Assembly: GCF_014595995.2 (NCBI RefSeq)
Contig: NZ_CP063989.1
Location: forward strand, 2,848,107 to 2,912,106
Direction: 5' to 3'
Length of the DNA: 64,000 bases
DNA from: Actinomyces respiraculi
GTDB lineage: Bacteria; Actinomycetota; Actinomycetes; Actinomycetales; Actinomycetaceae
Within the stretch, counting starts at the first letter, position 1. Each line of letters starts with the position of its first letter. The position numbers and the translations under genes were made by a program. Positions 8,016 through 16,572 of this stretch are shown piece by piece. A model generated the notes under the pieces. The model had not been told where the DNA came from. It worked only from the letters and a program-made list of their open reading frames with translations, and did no database searches.

Positions 8016-8471
8016 TCAGCGCGCGGCGACGACGCTGACCTCGAGGGGGGCGACGACGTCGGCGTGCAGGCGCACGGAGGCCGAGTGGCGACCGGTCGAC
8101 TTGATCGGAGGAACGACCTCGATCTTGCGGCGGTCGATGGCGGGGCCGCCAGCGGCCTTGACGGCCTCGGCGAGCTCGGCGGTGGTGACGGCGCCGAAGA
8201 GGCGGCCGTTGGCGCCCGCGGTGGCGGTCACCGTGATGACGTTCTCCTGCAGCCAGGCGCGGCCGGCCTGGGCCTGCTCGAGCGACTCGATGGTGCGCTT
8301 GCGGCGGGCCTCGGCCATCTGGTCGATCTGGCGCTGGGCGCCCTTGGTCCACGGCGTGGCCAGCTTGCGGGGGACGAGGTAGTTGCGGGCGTAGCCGTCC
8401 TTGACCTCGACCACGTCACCGGCGGAGCCGAGCTTGGCCACGTCGTGCGTGAGGATGAGCTTGGTGGTCAT
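8016..8471 (-). CDS. rplI: 50S ribosomal protein L9
   Basis: 151 residues of L9, which binds 23S rRNA near the L1 stalk. It shows the N-terminal signature KLILTHDVAKLGSAGDVVEVKDGYARNYLVPR, a long connecting helix and the C-terminal domain with GRLFGAVT. Last gene of the rpsF-ssb-rpsR-rplI operon, 15 bp after rpsR. Just beyond the stop the motif GCTCAGCGC-CG recurs at about 7958 and 7995, degenerate echoes of the gene's own 3' end. Confidence 0.97.
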   Translation of the reverse strand: MTTKLILTHDVAKLGSAGDVVEVKDGYARNYLVPRKLATPWTKGAQRQIDQMAEARRKRTIESLEQAQAGRAWLQENVITVTATAGANGRLFGAVTTAELAEAVKAAGGPAIDRRKIEVVPPIKSTGRHSASVRLHADVVAPLEVSVVAAR

Positions 8472-8486
8472 GTCGGTGTCCTCCGA

Positions 8487-8723
8487 TCAACGAGCAGAGC
8501 TCGAGTAGGGCAGCAGGGCCATCTCGCGGGCGTTCTTGACGGCCTTGGCGATCTTGCGCTGGTCCTGGACGGAGACGCCGGTGACGCGGCGGGCGCGGAT
8601 CTTGCCGCGGTCCGAGATGAACTTCCGCAGGGTGGCGGTGTCCTTGTAGTCGATAGTGCCGACCCTGATCGCCTTGACCGGGCCGAGCTTCTTCTTCGGC
8701 TTACGAAGCTGAGGCTTCGCCAT
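8487..8723 (-). CDS. rpsR: 30S ribosomal protein S18 (cysteine-free form)
   Basis: 78 residues; S18 pairs with S6 on the small-subunit platform. [26 protein letters not shown] and [10 protein letters not shown] are diagnostic. The N-terminal zinc-binding cysteines found in many S18 proteins are absent ([18 protein letters not shown]), so this is the zinc-independent variant. It lies between ssb and rplI. Confidence 0.97.
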   Translation of the reverse strand: MAKPQLRKPKKKLGPVKAIRVGTIDYKDTATLRKFISDRGKIRARRVTGVSVQDQRKIAKAVKNAREMALLPYSSSAR

Positions 8724-8810
8724 AGTGGTACTCCTTGGTTCGAGCGCCCGAGGCGCTCATACGAGATGGGGTGGGGGCACTGCGCGCGGGCGCGGCGCCG
8801 AGGGAAACGA

Positions 8811-9365
8811 TCAGAACGGGGGCTCGTCGCCGAAGTTGGTGGCACCGCCCGTGGCCCACGGGTCATCCGTGGCGCCACCGGAGGGGGCGTTATACGAGGC
8901 CTGCTGGCCTCCGCCGTAGCCACCCTGGCCACCACCCTGGTAGCCGCCCTGCTGGCCGCCACCCTGGTTGTAGCCTCCGTGGCCGCCACCCTGGCCGCCA
9001 CCCGGAGTGCGGGTGACCTGAGCCTTGGCGCGCCACAGGGACGGGCCGATCTCGTCGACCTGCATCTCCACGACGGTGCGCTGGGCGCCCTCGCGGTCCG
9101 TGTAGGAACGCTGCTGCAGGCGGCCCTGGGCGATGACGCGCATGCCCTTGTCCAGGCTGTCAGCAACGTTCTCCGCCATATCGCGCCAGGCAGAGCAGCG
9201 CATGAACAGCGTCTGGCCCTCCTGCCACTCGTTCGCCTGGCGGTTGAAGGTCCGCGGCGTCGACGCGATGGTGAAGGACGCCACCGGCGCGCCGGAGTTG
9301 GTGTAGCGGATCTCCGGCTTGGCCGTGAGGTTGCCGATGATTGTGATGACGGTGTCGCCAGCCAT
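8811..9365 (-). CDS. ssb: Single-stranded DNA-binding protein
   Basis: 184 residues. The N-terminal OB fold (about 1-110: [25 protein letters not shown], then [21 protein letters not shown]) coats ssDNA at forks and repair sites. A Gly/Gln-rich flexible linker follows (about 120-165), and the conserved acidic tip FGDEPPF recruits partner enzymes. It lies 27 bp after rpsF and 87 bp before rpsR in the ribosomal-protein operon. Confidence 0.97.
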   Translation of the reverse strand: MAGDTVITIIGNLTAKPEIRYTNSGAPVASFTIASTPRTFNRQANEWQEGQTLFMRCSAWRDMAENVADSLDKGMRVIAQGRLQQRSYTDREGAQRTVVEMQVDEIGPSLWRAKAQVTRTPGGGQGGGHGGYNQGGGQQGGYQGGGQGGYGGGQQASYNAPSGGATDDPWATGGATNFGDEPPF

Positions 9366-9392
9366 AGTTCTCTACCGTTTCCCGTCCAAGGC

Positions 9393-9680
9393 TCAGGCCT
9401 CGGGACGCAGCAGCTTCGTGCGCAGGACGGACTCGTTGAGGCCGAGCTGGCGGTCGAGCTCCTGGGCGATGGCCGGCGTGGTGGTCATGTCGACGACGAC
9501 GTAGAAGCCCTCGGACTTCTTCTTGATGTCGTACGCAAGACGGCGCTTGCCCCAGACGTCGACCTTGTCGACGGTGCCCCCGTTGCTGGGAACGACCTGC
9601 AGCAGCTTCTCGAGAGACGCGGCGACGGTGCGCTCGTCGGTCTCGGGCTCGAGAATGATCATGATCTCGTAATGACGCAT
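9393..9680 (-). CDS. rpsF: 30S ribosomal protein S6
   Basis: 95 residues; S6 binds S18 in the 30S platform. [38 protein letters not shown] and EGFYVVVD identify it. The ATG at 9680 is set by a strong AGAGGAGGTG ribosome-binding site 10 bp upstream; an in-frame start at 9716 lies inside the leader and is rejected. First gene of its operon. Confidence 0.97.
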   Translation of the reverse strand: MRHYEIMIILEPETDERTVAASLEKLLQVVPSNGGTVDKVDVWGKRRLAYDIKKKSEGFYVVVDMTTTPAIAQELDRQLGLNESVLRTKLLRPEA

Positions 9681-9690
9681 GCTTGGTACC

Positions 9691-9735
9691 CACCTCCTCT
9701 GGTCTGTGGCGGTCACGGTCTTTCCGTGACAGGAG
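9691..9735 (-). promoter_or_regulatory. Hairpin in the rpsF 5' leader
   Basis: GTCACGG-AAAGA-CCGTGAC (mRNA sense; 9712-9730) forms a 7-bp stem just upstream of the rpsF ribosome-binding site, followed by a CCGCC stretch. Autoregulation of rpsF by S6:S18 through a leader hairpin is known in bacteria. This hairpin is in the right place, but the match to that motif could not be tested. A TAAGGT -10-like hexamer lies upstream near 9793. Confidence 0.35.
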
Positions 9736-9887
9736 GGTGATGCGTAAGCCGTGCCGTCCAGGCGGGTGCCCGACGGCGCAACCGAGCCACAACCTTACCG
9801 GAGTGCCGCGGGACAGGGGAAGGCGAGGGGCCGCCTCAGCGCGTGGGATCCAGCACGCCGACGACGACCCCTCAGCCCGCAGGGCGA

Positions 9888-12185
9888 CTATCCCCCCGGG
9901 CCCCGGGTGGGGGCCTCGGACCCCTCATCCGACGGCTGCGTCGGCACCTGCTGCGTCGGCTCCGGCGCGGGCGGTGGCCCGACAGGCTGGGTCGGCGGCG
10001 CCGTCTGCTCAGGCTCGGCGGGCACCTCAGCCGTCTGGACCGGGATGGGCTCCTCGGCGGGGGTCGGCGTCAGCGTCGCCTCGGGCTGGGGAGTGCCGAA
10101 CAGGCCGCCGCGCTTGTAGGAGCCCGCGGTGCGGTCGGGGAAGCCCACCACAGGCAGGTCCGCGAGCGCGGTGGCCATGTACTCGGTGAAGATGTCAGCA
10201 GGGTAGGTGGAGCCGGTGATCTCCTCGTACTCGCCCCAGGGGGTGATCGACTCCTCCGAGCCGTCCGCGCCCGTCTGGTACAGGGTGACGGCCGTTGTGA
10301 TCTGGGGGGTGTAGCCGACGAACTGGGCGGACTTGTTGTCCGACGACGAGCCCGTCTTGGCGGCGACCGGCCGGCCGAGCTCGAGGGCCGTCGTGCCGGA
10401 GCCGTACTGGACGACCTGCTGCATCGCGTAGGTGGCGTCCGCCATGACGCCGGTGTCGAAGACCCGCTCACCGTCCGTCGAGGGCTGGTAGGCGACCGAG
10501 CCCGCGGAGTTCGTCACCGAGGCGACGATGTGCGTGTCATGGCGCACGCCCTGGGCGGAGAAGGTCGCGTAGGCGGTGGCGATGTCGATCGTGCGCGGCG
10601 CGGCGGAGCCCAGGACGTTCTGGGCGTAGGCGTCCAGGCCGTAGGTGTCCTTGGGGTAGCCGGCGCGCACGGCGACCTCGTTGGTGACCTGCGCACCCAG
10701 GTCATAGTTGAGCTGGACGTAGGAGGTGTTGATCGAGTAAGCCGTCATCTTCACCAGGTCCGACCACGGATAGGACACGTCGCCGTAGTTCCTGAAGGTG
10801 TTGCCGTCGATCTCCATGGGGGAGGCGCCGCTGTAGCCGTTGGCGAGGGTGGCACCGTTCTCGAGGGCGGCAACGAGGGCGAAGGGCTTGAAGGTCGAGC
10901 CGGCCTGGGCGATGGCGTCGGTGGCGGCGTTGACCTGGTTGGTGAGGTAGTCCGAGCCTCCGTAGAGGGCGCGGATCCCACCGGTGGCGGAGTCGATGGA
11001 GACCAGGGCGACCCTGAGGTTCTCGGAGTGCCCCTCGGGGAGGTTGTTGACGGCGGCGACGGCGGCGTCCTGATCCGTCTTGTTGATGGTGGTGACGATG
11101 GTGTAGCCGCCGGTGTCGATCTGCTCGGCGGTCAGGCCGGCGTCGGCCTGGAGCTCGGCGCGTGCCAACTGCAGGAGGTAGCCGTTGGGACCGCCGTAGA
11201 CCTGCTCGTTGTTGTCGGCGATGGTCTCGGGCATGACGGCGGCGTCGCGCTCAGCCTGAGTGATGCGGCCGTCCTCAAGCATGAGGTCGAGGACGCGCTC
11301 GAAGCGCGCGGCGGCCTGCTCGGGGTCGACGGCGGGGTCCCAGGCGCTGGGGGCGGGCAGGATGCCGGCGAGCAGGGCGGACTCGGCGACCGTCAGTTCA
11401 CTCGCGGGGTGGCCGAAGAAGGCCTGAGAGGCGGCCTCAATGCCGTAGGCGCCACGGCCGAAGTAGACGGTGTTGAGGTAGGAGTCGAGGATCTGCTCCT
11501 TGGGCAGCTCACGGTCGATCTTGATGGCCATGATGGCCTGCTGGAACTTGCCGAGGTAGGAGCTGGTCGTGTCGACGTAGTAGTTCTTGATGTACTGCTG
11601 GGTGAGGGTGGAGGCGCCCTGTCTGCCGCCGCCGCTCAGGTTGTTCCACAGGGCGCGGAGGATGCCCTTGGGGTCGACACCGCTGTTGGTCCAGAAGGTG
11701 CGGTCCTCACTGGCGACGACGGCGTTGCCGACGTAGTCCGGCAGGGTCGAGGTGTCGATGATGGTGCGGTCGACCTCAGCGAAGGTGCCCATCGGGGTTA
11801 CGCCGTCGGCGTAGTAGACGGTGGTGGACTGGGCCTGGGCGAACTCACTGGGCTCGGGGACGTCAATGACGCTGTAGGCGACGATGAAGGTGGTGGCCAG
11901 GGCGGCGATGAGGAGGAAGAAGGAGCCCAGGAGGAAGCGCCAGCCGGGCAGCCAGCGCATGATGGGGCCCTTGCCCGCACGGGGGTAGTTGATGAGCCGA
12001 CGGCGCCCGGCGGGGTGGCCCTTGGCGGTGCCGCGGCTCTTGGCCGACGTGCTCATGGCGGGCCGACGGCGGGTGTCGCGCCCGCTCTTGCCGGCACGGG
12101 AGGTCCCCTTGCTGCTGCTCCTGGCCACGTCGGCCAGGCGTCGCCCGGTGGGGCGGCCGCCGCTGCTCGCGCTGGTGTTAGCCAC
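9888..12185 (-). CDS. Class A penicillin-binding protein (transglycosylase/transpeptidase)
   Basis: Bifunctional peptidoglycan synthase, about 765 residues. In order: a basic, Ser-rich cytoplasmic N-terminus; one membrane anchor (FLLGSFFLLIAALATTF); a GT51 glycosyltransferase with catalytic Glu160 in SEDRTFW and the QGASTLTQQ motif; and a transpeptidase domain with nucleophile Ser430 (STFK), SIN, and Lys610 (KTGSSS). The tail is Pro/Glu/Thr-rich. The GTG at 12185, with GAGGAG just upstream, is chosen; an ATG at 12233 is the alternative. It is divergent from the P-type ATPase gene and belongs to the PonA2-like actinobacterial group. The rpsF operon follows in the same direction after about 200 bp. 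Confidence 0.95.
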   Translation of the reverse strand: MANTSASSGGRPTGRRLADVARSSSKGTSRAGKSGRDTRRRPAMSTSAKSRGTAKGHPAGRRRLINYPRAGKGPIMRWLPGWRFLLGSFFLLIAALATTFIVAYSVIDVPEPSEFAQAQSTTVYYADGVTPMGTFAEVDRTIIDTSTLPDYVGNAVVASEDRTFWTNSGVDPKGILRALWNNLSGGGRQGASTLTQQYIKNYYVDTTSSYLGKFQQAIMAIKIDRELPKEQILDSYLNTVYFGRGAYGIEAASQAFFGHPASELTVAESALLAGILPAPSAWDPAVDPEQAAARFERVLDLMLEDGRITQAERDAAVMPETIADNNEQVYGGPNGYLLQLARAELQADAGLTAEQIDTGGYTIVTTINKTDQDAAVAAVNNLPEGHSENLRVALVSIDSATGGIRALYGGSDYLTNQVNAATDAIAQAGSTFKPFALVAALENGATLANGYSGASPMEIDGNTFRNYGDVSYPWSDLVKMTAYSINTSYVQLNYDLGAQVTNEVAVRAGYPKDTYGLDAYAQNVLGSAAPRTIDIATAYATFSAQGVRHDTHIVASVTNSAGSVAYQPSTDGERVFDTGVMADATYAMQQVVQYGSGTTALELGRPVAAKTGSSSDNKSAQFVGYTPQITTAVTLYQTGADGSEESITPWGEYEEITGSTYPADIFTEYMATALADLPVVGFPDRTAGSYKRGGLFGTPQPEATLTPTPAEEPIPVQTAEVPAEPEQTAPPTQPVGPPPAPEPTQQVPTQPSDEGSEAPTRGPGG

Positions 12186-12390
12186 GCACTCCTCGTTTCC
12201 AGTTCGTTTCCAGTCGGGTTTACGGCCCTGCAACCGTATGAATGCTTCCAGTATGGCGGCCGTAGGCTGGGAGGGACAGGACGCAGGTCACGGCGCGTGC
12301 CTGGGCGGCTCCTGGGACCTGCCGGCCTCGGATGCCCGCCGACGGCGAAAGGACATGACATCCGACCACTCGGTCCGCCAGGGTGAGATC

Positions 12391-15246
12391 ATGACGATCC
12401 CACCCACCGCCCCCTGGAGCGAGACCGCCGAGGCGGTCACCTCCGCCGTCGGAACTGACCCCGCTGTCGGCCTGAGTCCCGAGGAGGCGGCGCGCCGGCT
12501 CACCGCCGACGGGCCCAACGAGCTGCCCTCGAAGCCGCCGACACCCGCCTGGCGACGCTTCCTCGCCCAGTTCCAGGACCCGCTCGTCTACCTACTCATC
12601 GCCGCCATCCTCATCTCGGCCATCGCCTGGGTCCTCGAGGGCGCCCACGGCGTGCCGGTGGACTCCCTCGTCATCCTGGCCGTCATCACCCTCAACGCGG
12701 TCCTCGGCTTCGTCCAGGAGAGCAAGGCGGCCGACGCCGTCGCCGCCCTGTCCGCCATGACCGAGGCCCAGTCCACCGTGCTGCGTGGCGGCAGCCGCGT
12801 CCTCGTGCCCTCCCGCGAGCTCGTCGTCGGAGACGTCCTGCTCCTGGGTGAGGGCGACCAGGTGGGGGCCGACGCGCGCCTGACCCAGTCGGCGGCGCTG
12901 CGCGTCATCGAGTCCTCCCTCACCGGAGAGGCCGACGCCGTCGCCAAGACCTCGCAGGCCGTAGGCGCGGACACGGACCTCGCCGACCGCACCTGCATGG
13001 TCTACCGTGGCACCTCCGTCGCCCAGGGCACGGGTCGCGCCGTCGTCACCGCCACCGGCGCGAACACGGAGATGGGCGCCATCGCCCAGATGCTCGACTC
13101 GGTCGAGGAGGAGCCCACGCCCCTGTCGCGCGAGATCACCCAGATCTCCAAGATGCTCGGCCTCATCGTCGTCATCATCGCCGTCGTCACCGTGGCCACG
13201 CTGCTGCTGCTCGCCGACGACCTGACCAGTCACACCGTCATCGATGCCCTCCTGCTGGGCGTGTCCCTCGCCGTCGCCGCCGTGCCCGAGGGTCTTCCTG
13301 CGATCCTGTCGGTGGTGCTCGCGCTGGGCGTGCAGCGCATGGCCCTGCACCAGGCGGTCGTCAAGAAGCTCACGAGCGTCGAGACGCTCGGCTCCGCCTC
13401 GGTCATCTGCTCGGACAAGACCGGCACGCTCACCCGCTCGGAGATGACGATTCAGGAGGTCGTCACCCTCTCCGGCGACGCCGTCGTCACCGGTATCGGT
13501 TATGTGCCCGAGGGGGAGGTCTCCCCCGACGCCGACGGCGACGGCGTGCCCGACGTCGAGGAGCTCGTCGGCGACCACCTCGCCGAGGTCACGGTGGTGC
13601 TCTCCGGTGGCGCCATGGCCTCCGACGCCGAGCTCGCCGCCGACGCGGGCGTGTGGTCCGTCATCGGCGACCCCACCGAGGGCGCCTTCCTCGTCGCGGA
13701 GCGCAAGCTCGGCACCAACGGTCACCGCGAGGGCCGCTTCGAGCGCGTCGGGGAGGTTCCCTTCACCTCCGAGCGCAAGCTCATGAGCGTCATCTACACC
13801 GACGCCCACCACGAGGGGAGGATGACGATCATCTCCAAGGGCGCCCCGGACGTCCTGCTTGAGCGCTGCACGCATGTGCGACGGGGCGCGGGTGAGGAGG
13901 AGCTGGACGACGGCGTGCGCCGTCACTTCGCGGATGCCATCGCTGCGATGTCGGGGCGGGCGCTGCGCACTCTCGGTGTCGCCTCGCGTCTGCTGACGGC
14001 CGAGGAGAGCGCCACGGTCAGCAAGGCGCTGGCAGCCGGCGGGGACGCCGACTTCTCCGGCCTGGAGCGCGACCTGGTCATGGCGGGCGTTGTCGGGATC
14101 ATCGACCCGCCGCGCCCCGAGGCGGCGGCCGCCGTCGCCGAGGCCCACCGTGCGGGCATCCGCGTGCTCATGATCACCGGCGACCACCCGGCCACCGCCG
14201 GGCGCATTGCCGCGGACCTTGGGATCGCCGAGGCCGGGGCGAGCGTCCTCACTGGCCGCGAGCTGTCCACCATGGACGACGCCGCCCTGAGCGAGGCGGT
14301 GGCGCGCACGAGCGTGTACGCGCGCGTCGCGCCCGAGCACAAGATGCGCATCGTGGCCGCCCTGAAGTCCCAGGGTCACACGGTCTCCATGACGGGTGAC
14401 GGCGTTAACGACGCCCCGGCGCTGCGCCGCGCGGATATCGGGGTGGCCATGGGGATCACCGGCACTCAGGTGACGAAGGAGGCCGCGACGATGGTCCTGG
14501 CGGACGACAACTTCGCCACGATCGTTGCCGCCGTCGCCGAGGGGCGGCGCATCTTCGACAACATCAAGAAGTTCCTGCGCTATCTGCTGTCGTCGAACAT
14601 GGGCGAGGTCATCACCGTCTTCGGTGGCGTGGTGCTCGCCGGGGTCATGGGGCTGAGTGACCACTCGACGTCGGGCGTGGTGCTGCCGCTGGTGGCCACC
14701 CAGATCCTGTGGATCAACCTTGTGACCGACTCCGGTCCGGCCCTGGCCATGGGTGTGGACCCGAGTGTGGAGGACGTCATGGGGCGCGCGCCGCGCAAGC
14801 CCACCGACCGGGTCATCGACGCCTCGATGTGGGCGGGCGTCATCATGATCGGTGCGGTCATGGGCTTGGCGACGCTGGCGACCCTCGACATCTTCCTGCC
14901 CGGTGGCCTCATCGACGTCGCGGGGATGTCCGTGGATGACCTGACGACGGCACGCACGGCCGCCTTTACCACCCTGGTGTTCGCCCAGCTGTTCAACACG
15001 GTCAACTCCCGCTCGGAGAGCGTGTCCGCCTTCAGTCACCTGTTCGTCAACCGCTGGCTGTGGGGCGCGATCGCGCTGGGCGTCATGCTCCAGGTGGCGG
15101 TTGTGGAGGTGCCGCTGCTGCAGACGGCATTCTCGACGGCGTCGCTCGACCTCACCCACTGGGCGGTGTGTCTGGCGATGGGTTCGCTTGTCCTGTGGTT
15201 CGACGAGCTGCGCAAGGTGGTGCGCCGGGCCCGCGCGAGGTCCTGA
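12391..15246 (+). CDS. Cation-transporting P-type ATPase (P2, calcium-type)
   Basis: 951 residues. It couples ATP hydrolysis to cation export across the membrane, probably Ca2+ (PacL/SERCA-like). Order: cation ATPase N domain (GLSPEEAARRLTADGPNELP); the first two membrane helices; the actuator domain with LTGEADAV; VAAVPEGLPA in the fourth helix; the phosphorylated Asp342 in CSDKTGTLT; the nucleotide domain; MTGDGVNDAPAL; and a C-terminal six-helix region ending WFDELRKVVRRARARS. The ATG at 12391 has GGTGAG upstream; an in-frame ATG at 12355 is the alternative. Divergent from the penicillin-binding protein. Mg2+ or mixed specificity is possible. Confidence 0.92.
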   Translation: MTIPPTAPWSETAEAVTSAVGTDPAVGLSPEEAARRLTADGPNELPSKPPTPAWRRFLAQFQDPLVYLLIAAILISAIAWVLEGAHGVPVDSLVILAVITLNAVLGFVQESKAADAVAALSAMTEAQSTVLRGGSRVLVPSRELVVGDVLLLGEGDQVGADARLTQSAALRVIESSLTGEADAVAKTSQAVGADTDLADRTCMVYRGTSVAQGTGRAVVTATGANTEMGAIAQMLDSVEEEPTPLSREITQISKMLGLIVVIIAVVTVATLLLLADDLTSHTVIDALLLGVSLAVAAVPEGLPAILSVVLALGVQRMALHQAVVKKLTSVETLGSASVICSDKTGTLTRSEMTIQEVVTLSGDAVVTGIGYVPEGEVSPDADGDGVPDVEELVGDHLAEVTVVLSGGAMASDAELAADAGVWSVIGDPTEGAFLVAERKLGTNGHREGRFERVGEVPFTSERKLMSVIYTDAHHEGRMTIISKGAPDVLLERCTHVRRGAGEEELDDGVRRHFADAIAAMSGRALRTLGVASRLLTAEESATVSKALAAGGDADFSGLERDLVMAGVVGIIDPPRPEAAAAVAEAHRAGIRVLMITGDHPATAGRIAADLGIAEAGASVLTGRELSTMDDAALSEAVARTSVYARVAPEHKMRIVAALKSQGHTVSMTGDGVNDAPALRRADIGVAMGITGTQVTKEAATMVLADDNFATIVAAVAEGRRIFDNIKKFLRYLLSSNMGEVITVFGGVVLAGVMGLSDHSTSGVVLPLVATQILWINLVTDSGPALAMGVDPSVEDVMGRAPRKPTDRVIDASMWAGVIMIGAVMGLATLATLDIFLPGGLIDVAGMSVDDLTTARTAAFTTLVFAQLFNTVNSRSESVSAFSHLFVNRWLWGAIALGVMLQVAVVEVPLLQTAFSTASLDLTHWAVCLAMGSLVLWFDELRKVVRRARARS

Positions 15247-15419
15247 CCACCGCGGCCGCACCCAGCGGACACGATCGCTGGCCATAGGTGAGTCCCGTAG
15301 CCATGGTGGTGACTCCCGCGGTGGCCGGTACTGTCGGGGGATGCACGCTCACGCACATCGGTCTGCGACAGAATCCGCGTAATCCTGCGGTTTTCTGGCT
15401 CGGCGGTTTCACGTCCTTC

Positions 15420-15460
15420 GGCTCCCATGTGCATGAGCAACCCCCATGCACATGGGAGCC
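15420..15460. repeat. Palindromic element, copy A (GGCTCCCATGTGC hairpin)
   Basis: 16-bp perfect arms (15420-15435, 15445-15460) around a 9-nt loop. The same 13-bp arm sequence GGCTCCCATGTGC forms another hairpin at 42741-42781. In both places TGAGCGTGCA lies downstream (15542 and 42831). The surrounding 15247-15776 shows no convincing gene; a short leftward frame at 15487-15699 is not supported by composition or a recognisable product. Confidence 0.7.
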
Positions 15461-15714
15461 TCAGAAGCGGTTTTGGGCGAAAGGGCTCAAACGGCGGAAT
15501 ACCAACGAAAAGTCCGAATTGCCCAAATCACACCAGTAACTTGAGCGTGCAGCCCCCGCCCGGCGCCTCGGTCCGGGCTCATCCCGGTCTCCCGGTAGAC
15601 GAGGACCTGGTGAAGGCGGGCGACGTCGTCGGCGCCCTCGGTGTCACGGTCGCGCCGCCGGGTCGTCACGGTCCCCGTCTCCTCCTGTGCGGTGCTCACG
15701 TGCCTGAGCCTGGG

Positions 15715-15733
15715 CCCTCACGTCACGTGAGGG
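15715..15733 (-). terminator. Short stem-loop downstream of the response regulator
   Basis: CCCTCACG-TCA-CGTGAGGG, an 8-bp perfect stem 44 bp beyond the regulator stop in the direction of transcription. It is likely a terminator for the two-component operon; no T-tract. Confidence 0.45.
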
Positions 15734-15776
15734 TCAAGGGGGCCGGAGAACCGGACCGGGCGGTGATCCGGCACCG

Positions 15777-16544
15777 TCAGATGAGCCCCCCGCGTACCGC
15801 GAGGACGGCCACCTGGGTCCGGTTGCGCGCCCCGAGCCGCCCCTGCGCGCTGCTCAGCAGGGTCTTGACGGTGGACGCGGAGACGTAGAGCCGCGCTCCG
15901 ATCTCCTCGTTGCTCAGCCCCTCGGCGGCACCGGCCACCGCCTCCCGCTCGCGCGGGGTGAGCTCCACCCCCGCGGTCGGTCCCGACGTCGGCCCGGTCT
16001 GGGGCATCAGCCCGGTCGACGGCGTCGCCTCGTCCGTGGGGGGCCACGGACCGTCGGGGCCGGTCTGCTGGGTCCGCACGTGCTCGAGGAGCTGGCGCAT
16101 CGCCCCCGGGGAGAGGACCGGCTCACCGGTGACGACCCGCGTGAGCGCCGCCGCCAGCTGCCCCGGCGCCTCGACCTTGAGCAGGTAGCCGGAGGCACCC
16201 GCCTCGATCGCTCGCACGACGGCGTCGTCCACGTCCCACGTCGTGAGCACGACGACCTGCGGGGCGGTCGGCGCGGCGCAGATACGTCGGGTCGCCTCCA
16301 CGCCGTCCATCACCGGCATGCCCAGGTCCATGAGGACGACGTCCACCGGGAGCCCTTCGACGGCCTCGACGGCCTGCTCGCCGTCGGCACACTCGCCGAC
16401 GACGGTGAAGCGGTCGGGCGGACGCAGGAACTGACGGATGGCCGAACGGGTCAGGGGGTCGTCGTCGACGAGGAGCACGCGGATCGGCCCCGCCGGCGGG
16501 GAGGAGGAGGTGCCGGCGACCGGGGAGTCAGTGCTGGAGGACAC
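15777..16544 (-). CDS. LuxR/NarL-family response regulator
   Basis: 255 residues. The receiver domain (about 20-140) has the acidic DDD pocket, phospho-acceptor Asp73 in LMDLGMPVMDG, a TTW switch residue and a Lys in YLLKVEAPG. The C-terminal LuxR-type HTH starts ELTPREREAVAGAAEGLSN and contains GARLYVSASTVKTLL. The Pro/Thr/Gly-rich linker between the domains is longer than usual. The GTG at 16544, 28 bp after the kinase stop, is chosen. It forms a two-gene operon with the upstream kinase. Targets unknown. Confidence 0.92.
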   Translation of the reverse strand: MSSSTDSPVAGTSSSPPAGPIRVLLVDDDPLTRSAIRQFLRPPDRFTVVGECADGEQAVEAVEGLPVDVVLMDLGMPVMDGVEATRRICAAPTAPQVVVLTTWDVDDAVVRAIEAGASGYLLKVEAPGQLAAALTRVVTGEPVLSPGAMRQLLEHVRTQQTGPDGPWPPTDEATPSTGLMPQTGPTSGPTAGVELTPREREAVAGAAEGLSNEEIGARLYVSASTVKTLLSSAQGRLGARNRTQVAVLAVRGGLI

Positions 16545-16572
16545 GAGCCCCAGCCTACGGGTGGGCAGGCCC

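Noticed and set aside
9843..12386. A very long rightward open frame opposite the penicillin-binding protein gene
   Set aside because: Its translation is Val/Gly/Asp-rich low complexity with no family motif, while the opposite strand has all glycosyltransferase and transpeptidase motifs. It is an antisense artefact of high GC.
15487..15699. Small leftward gene of 70 codons
   Set aside because: No ribosome-binding site, no recognisable product, and its end overlaps sequence tied to the palindromic repeat. Left as unsupported.
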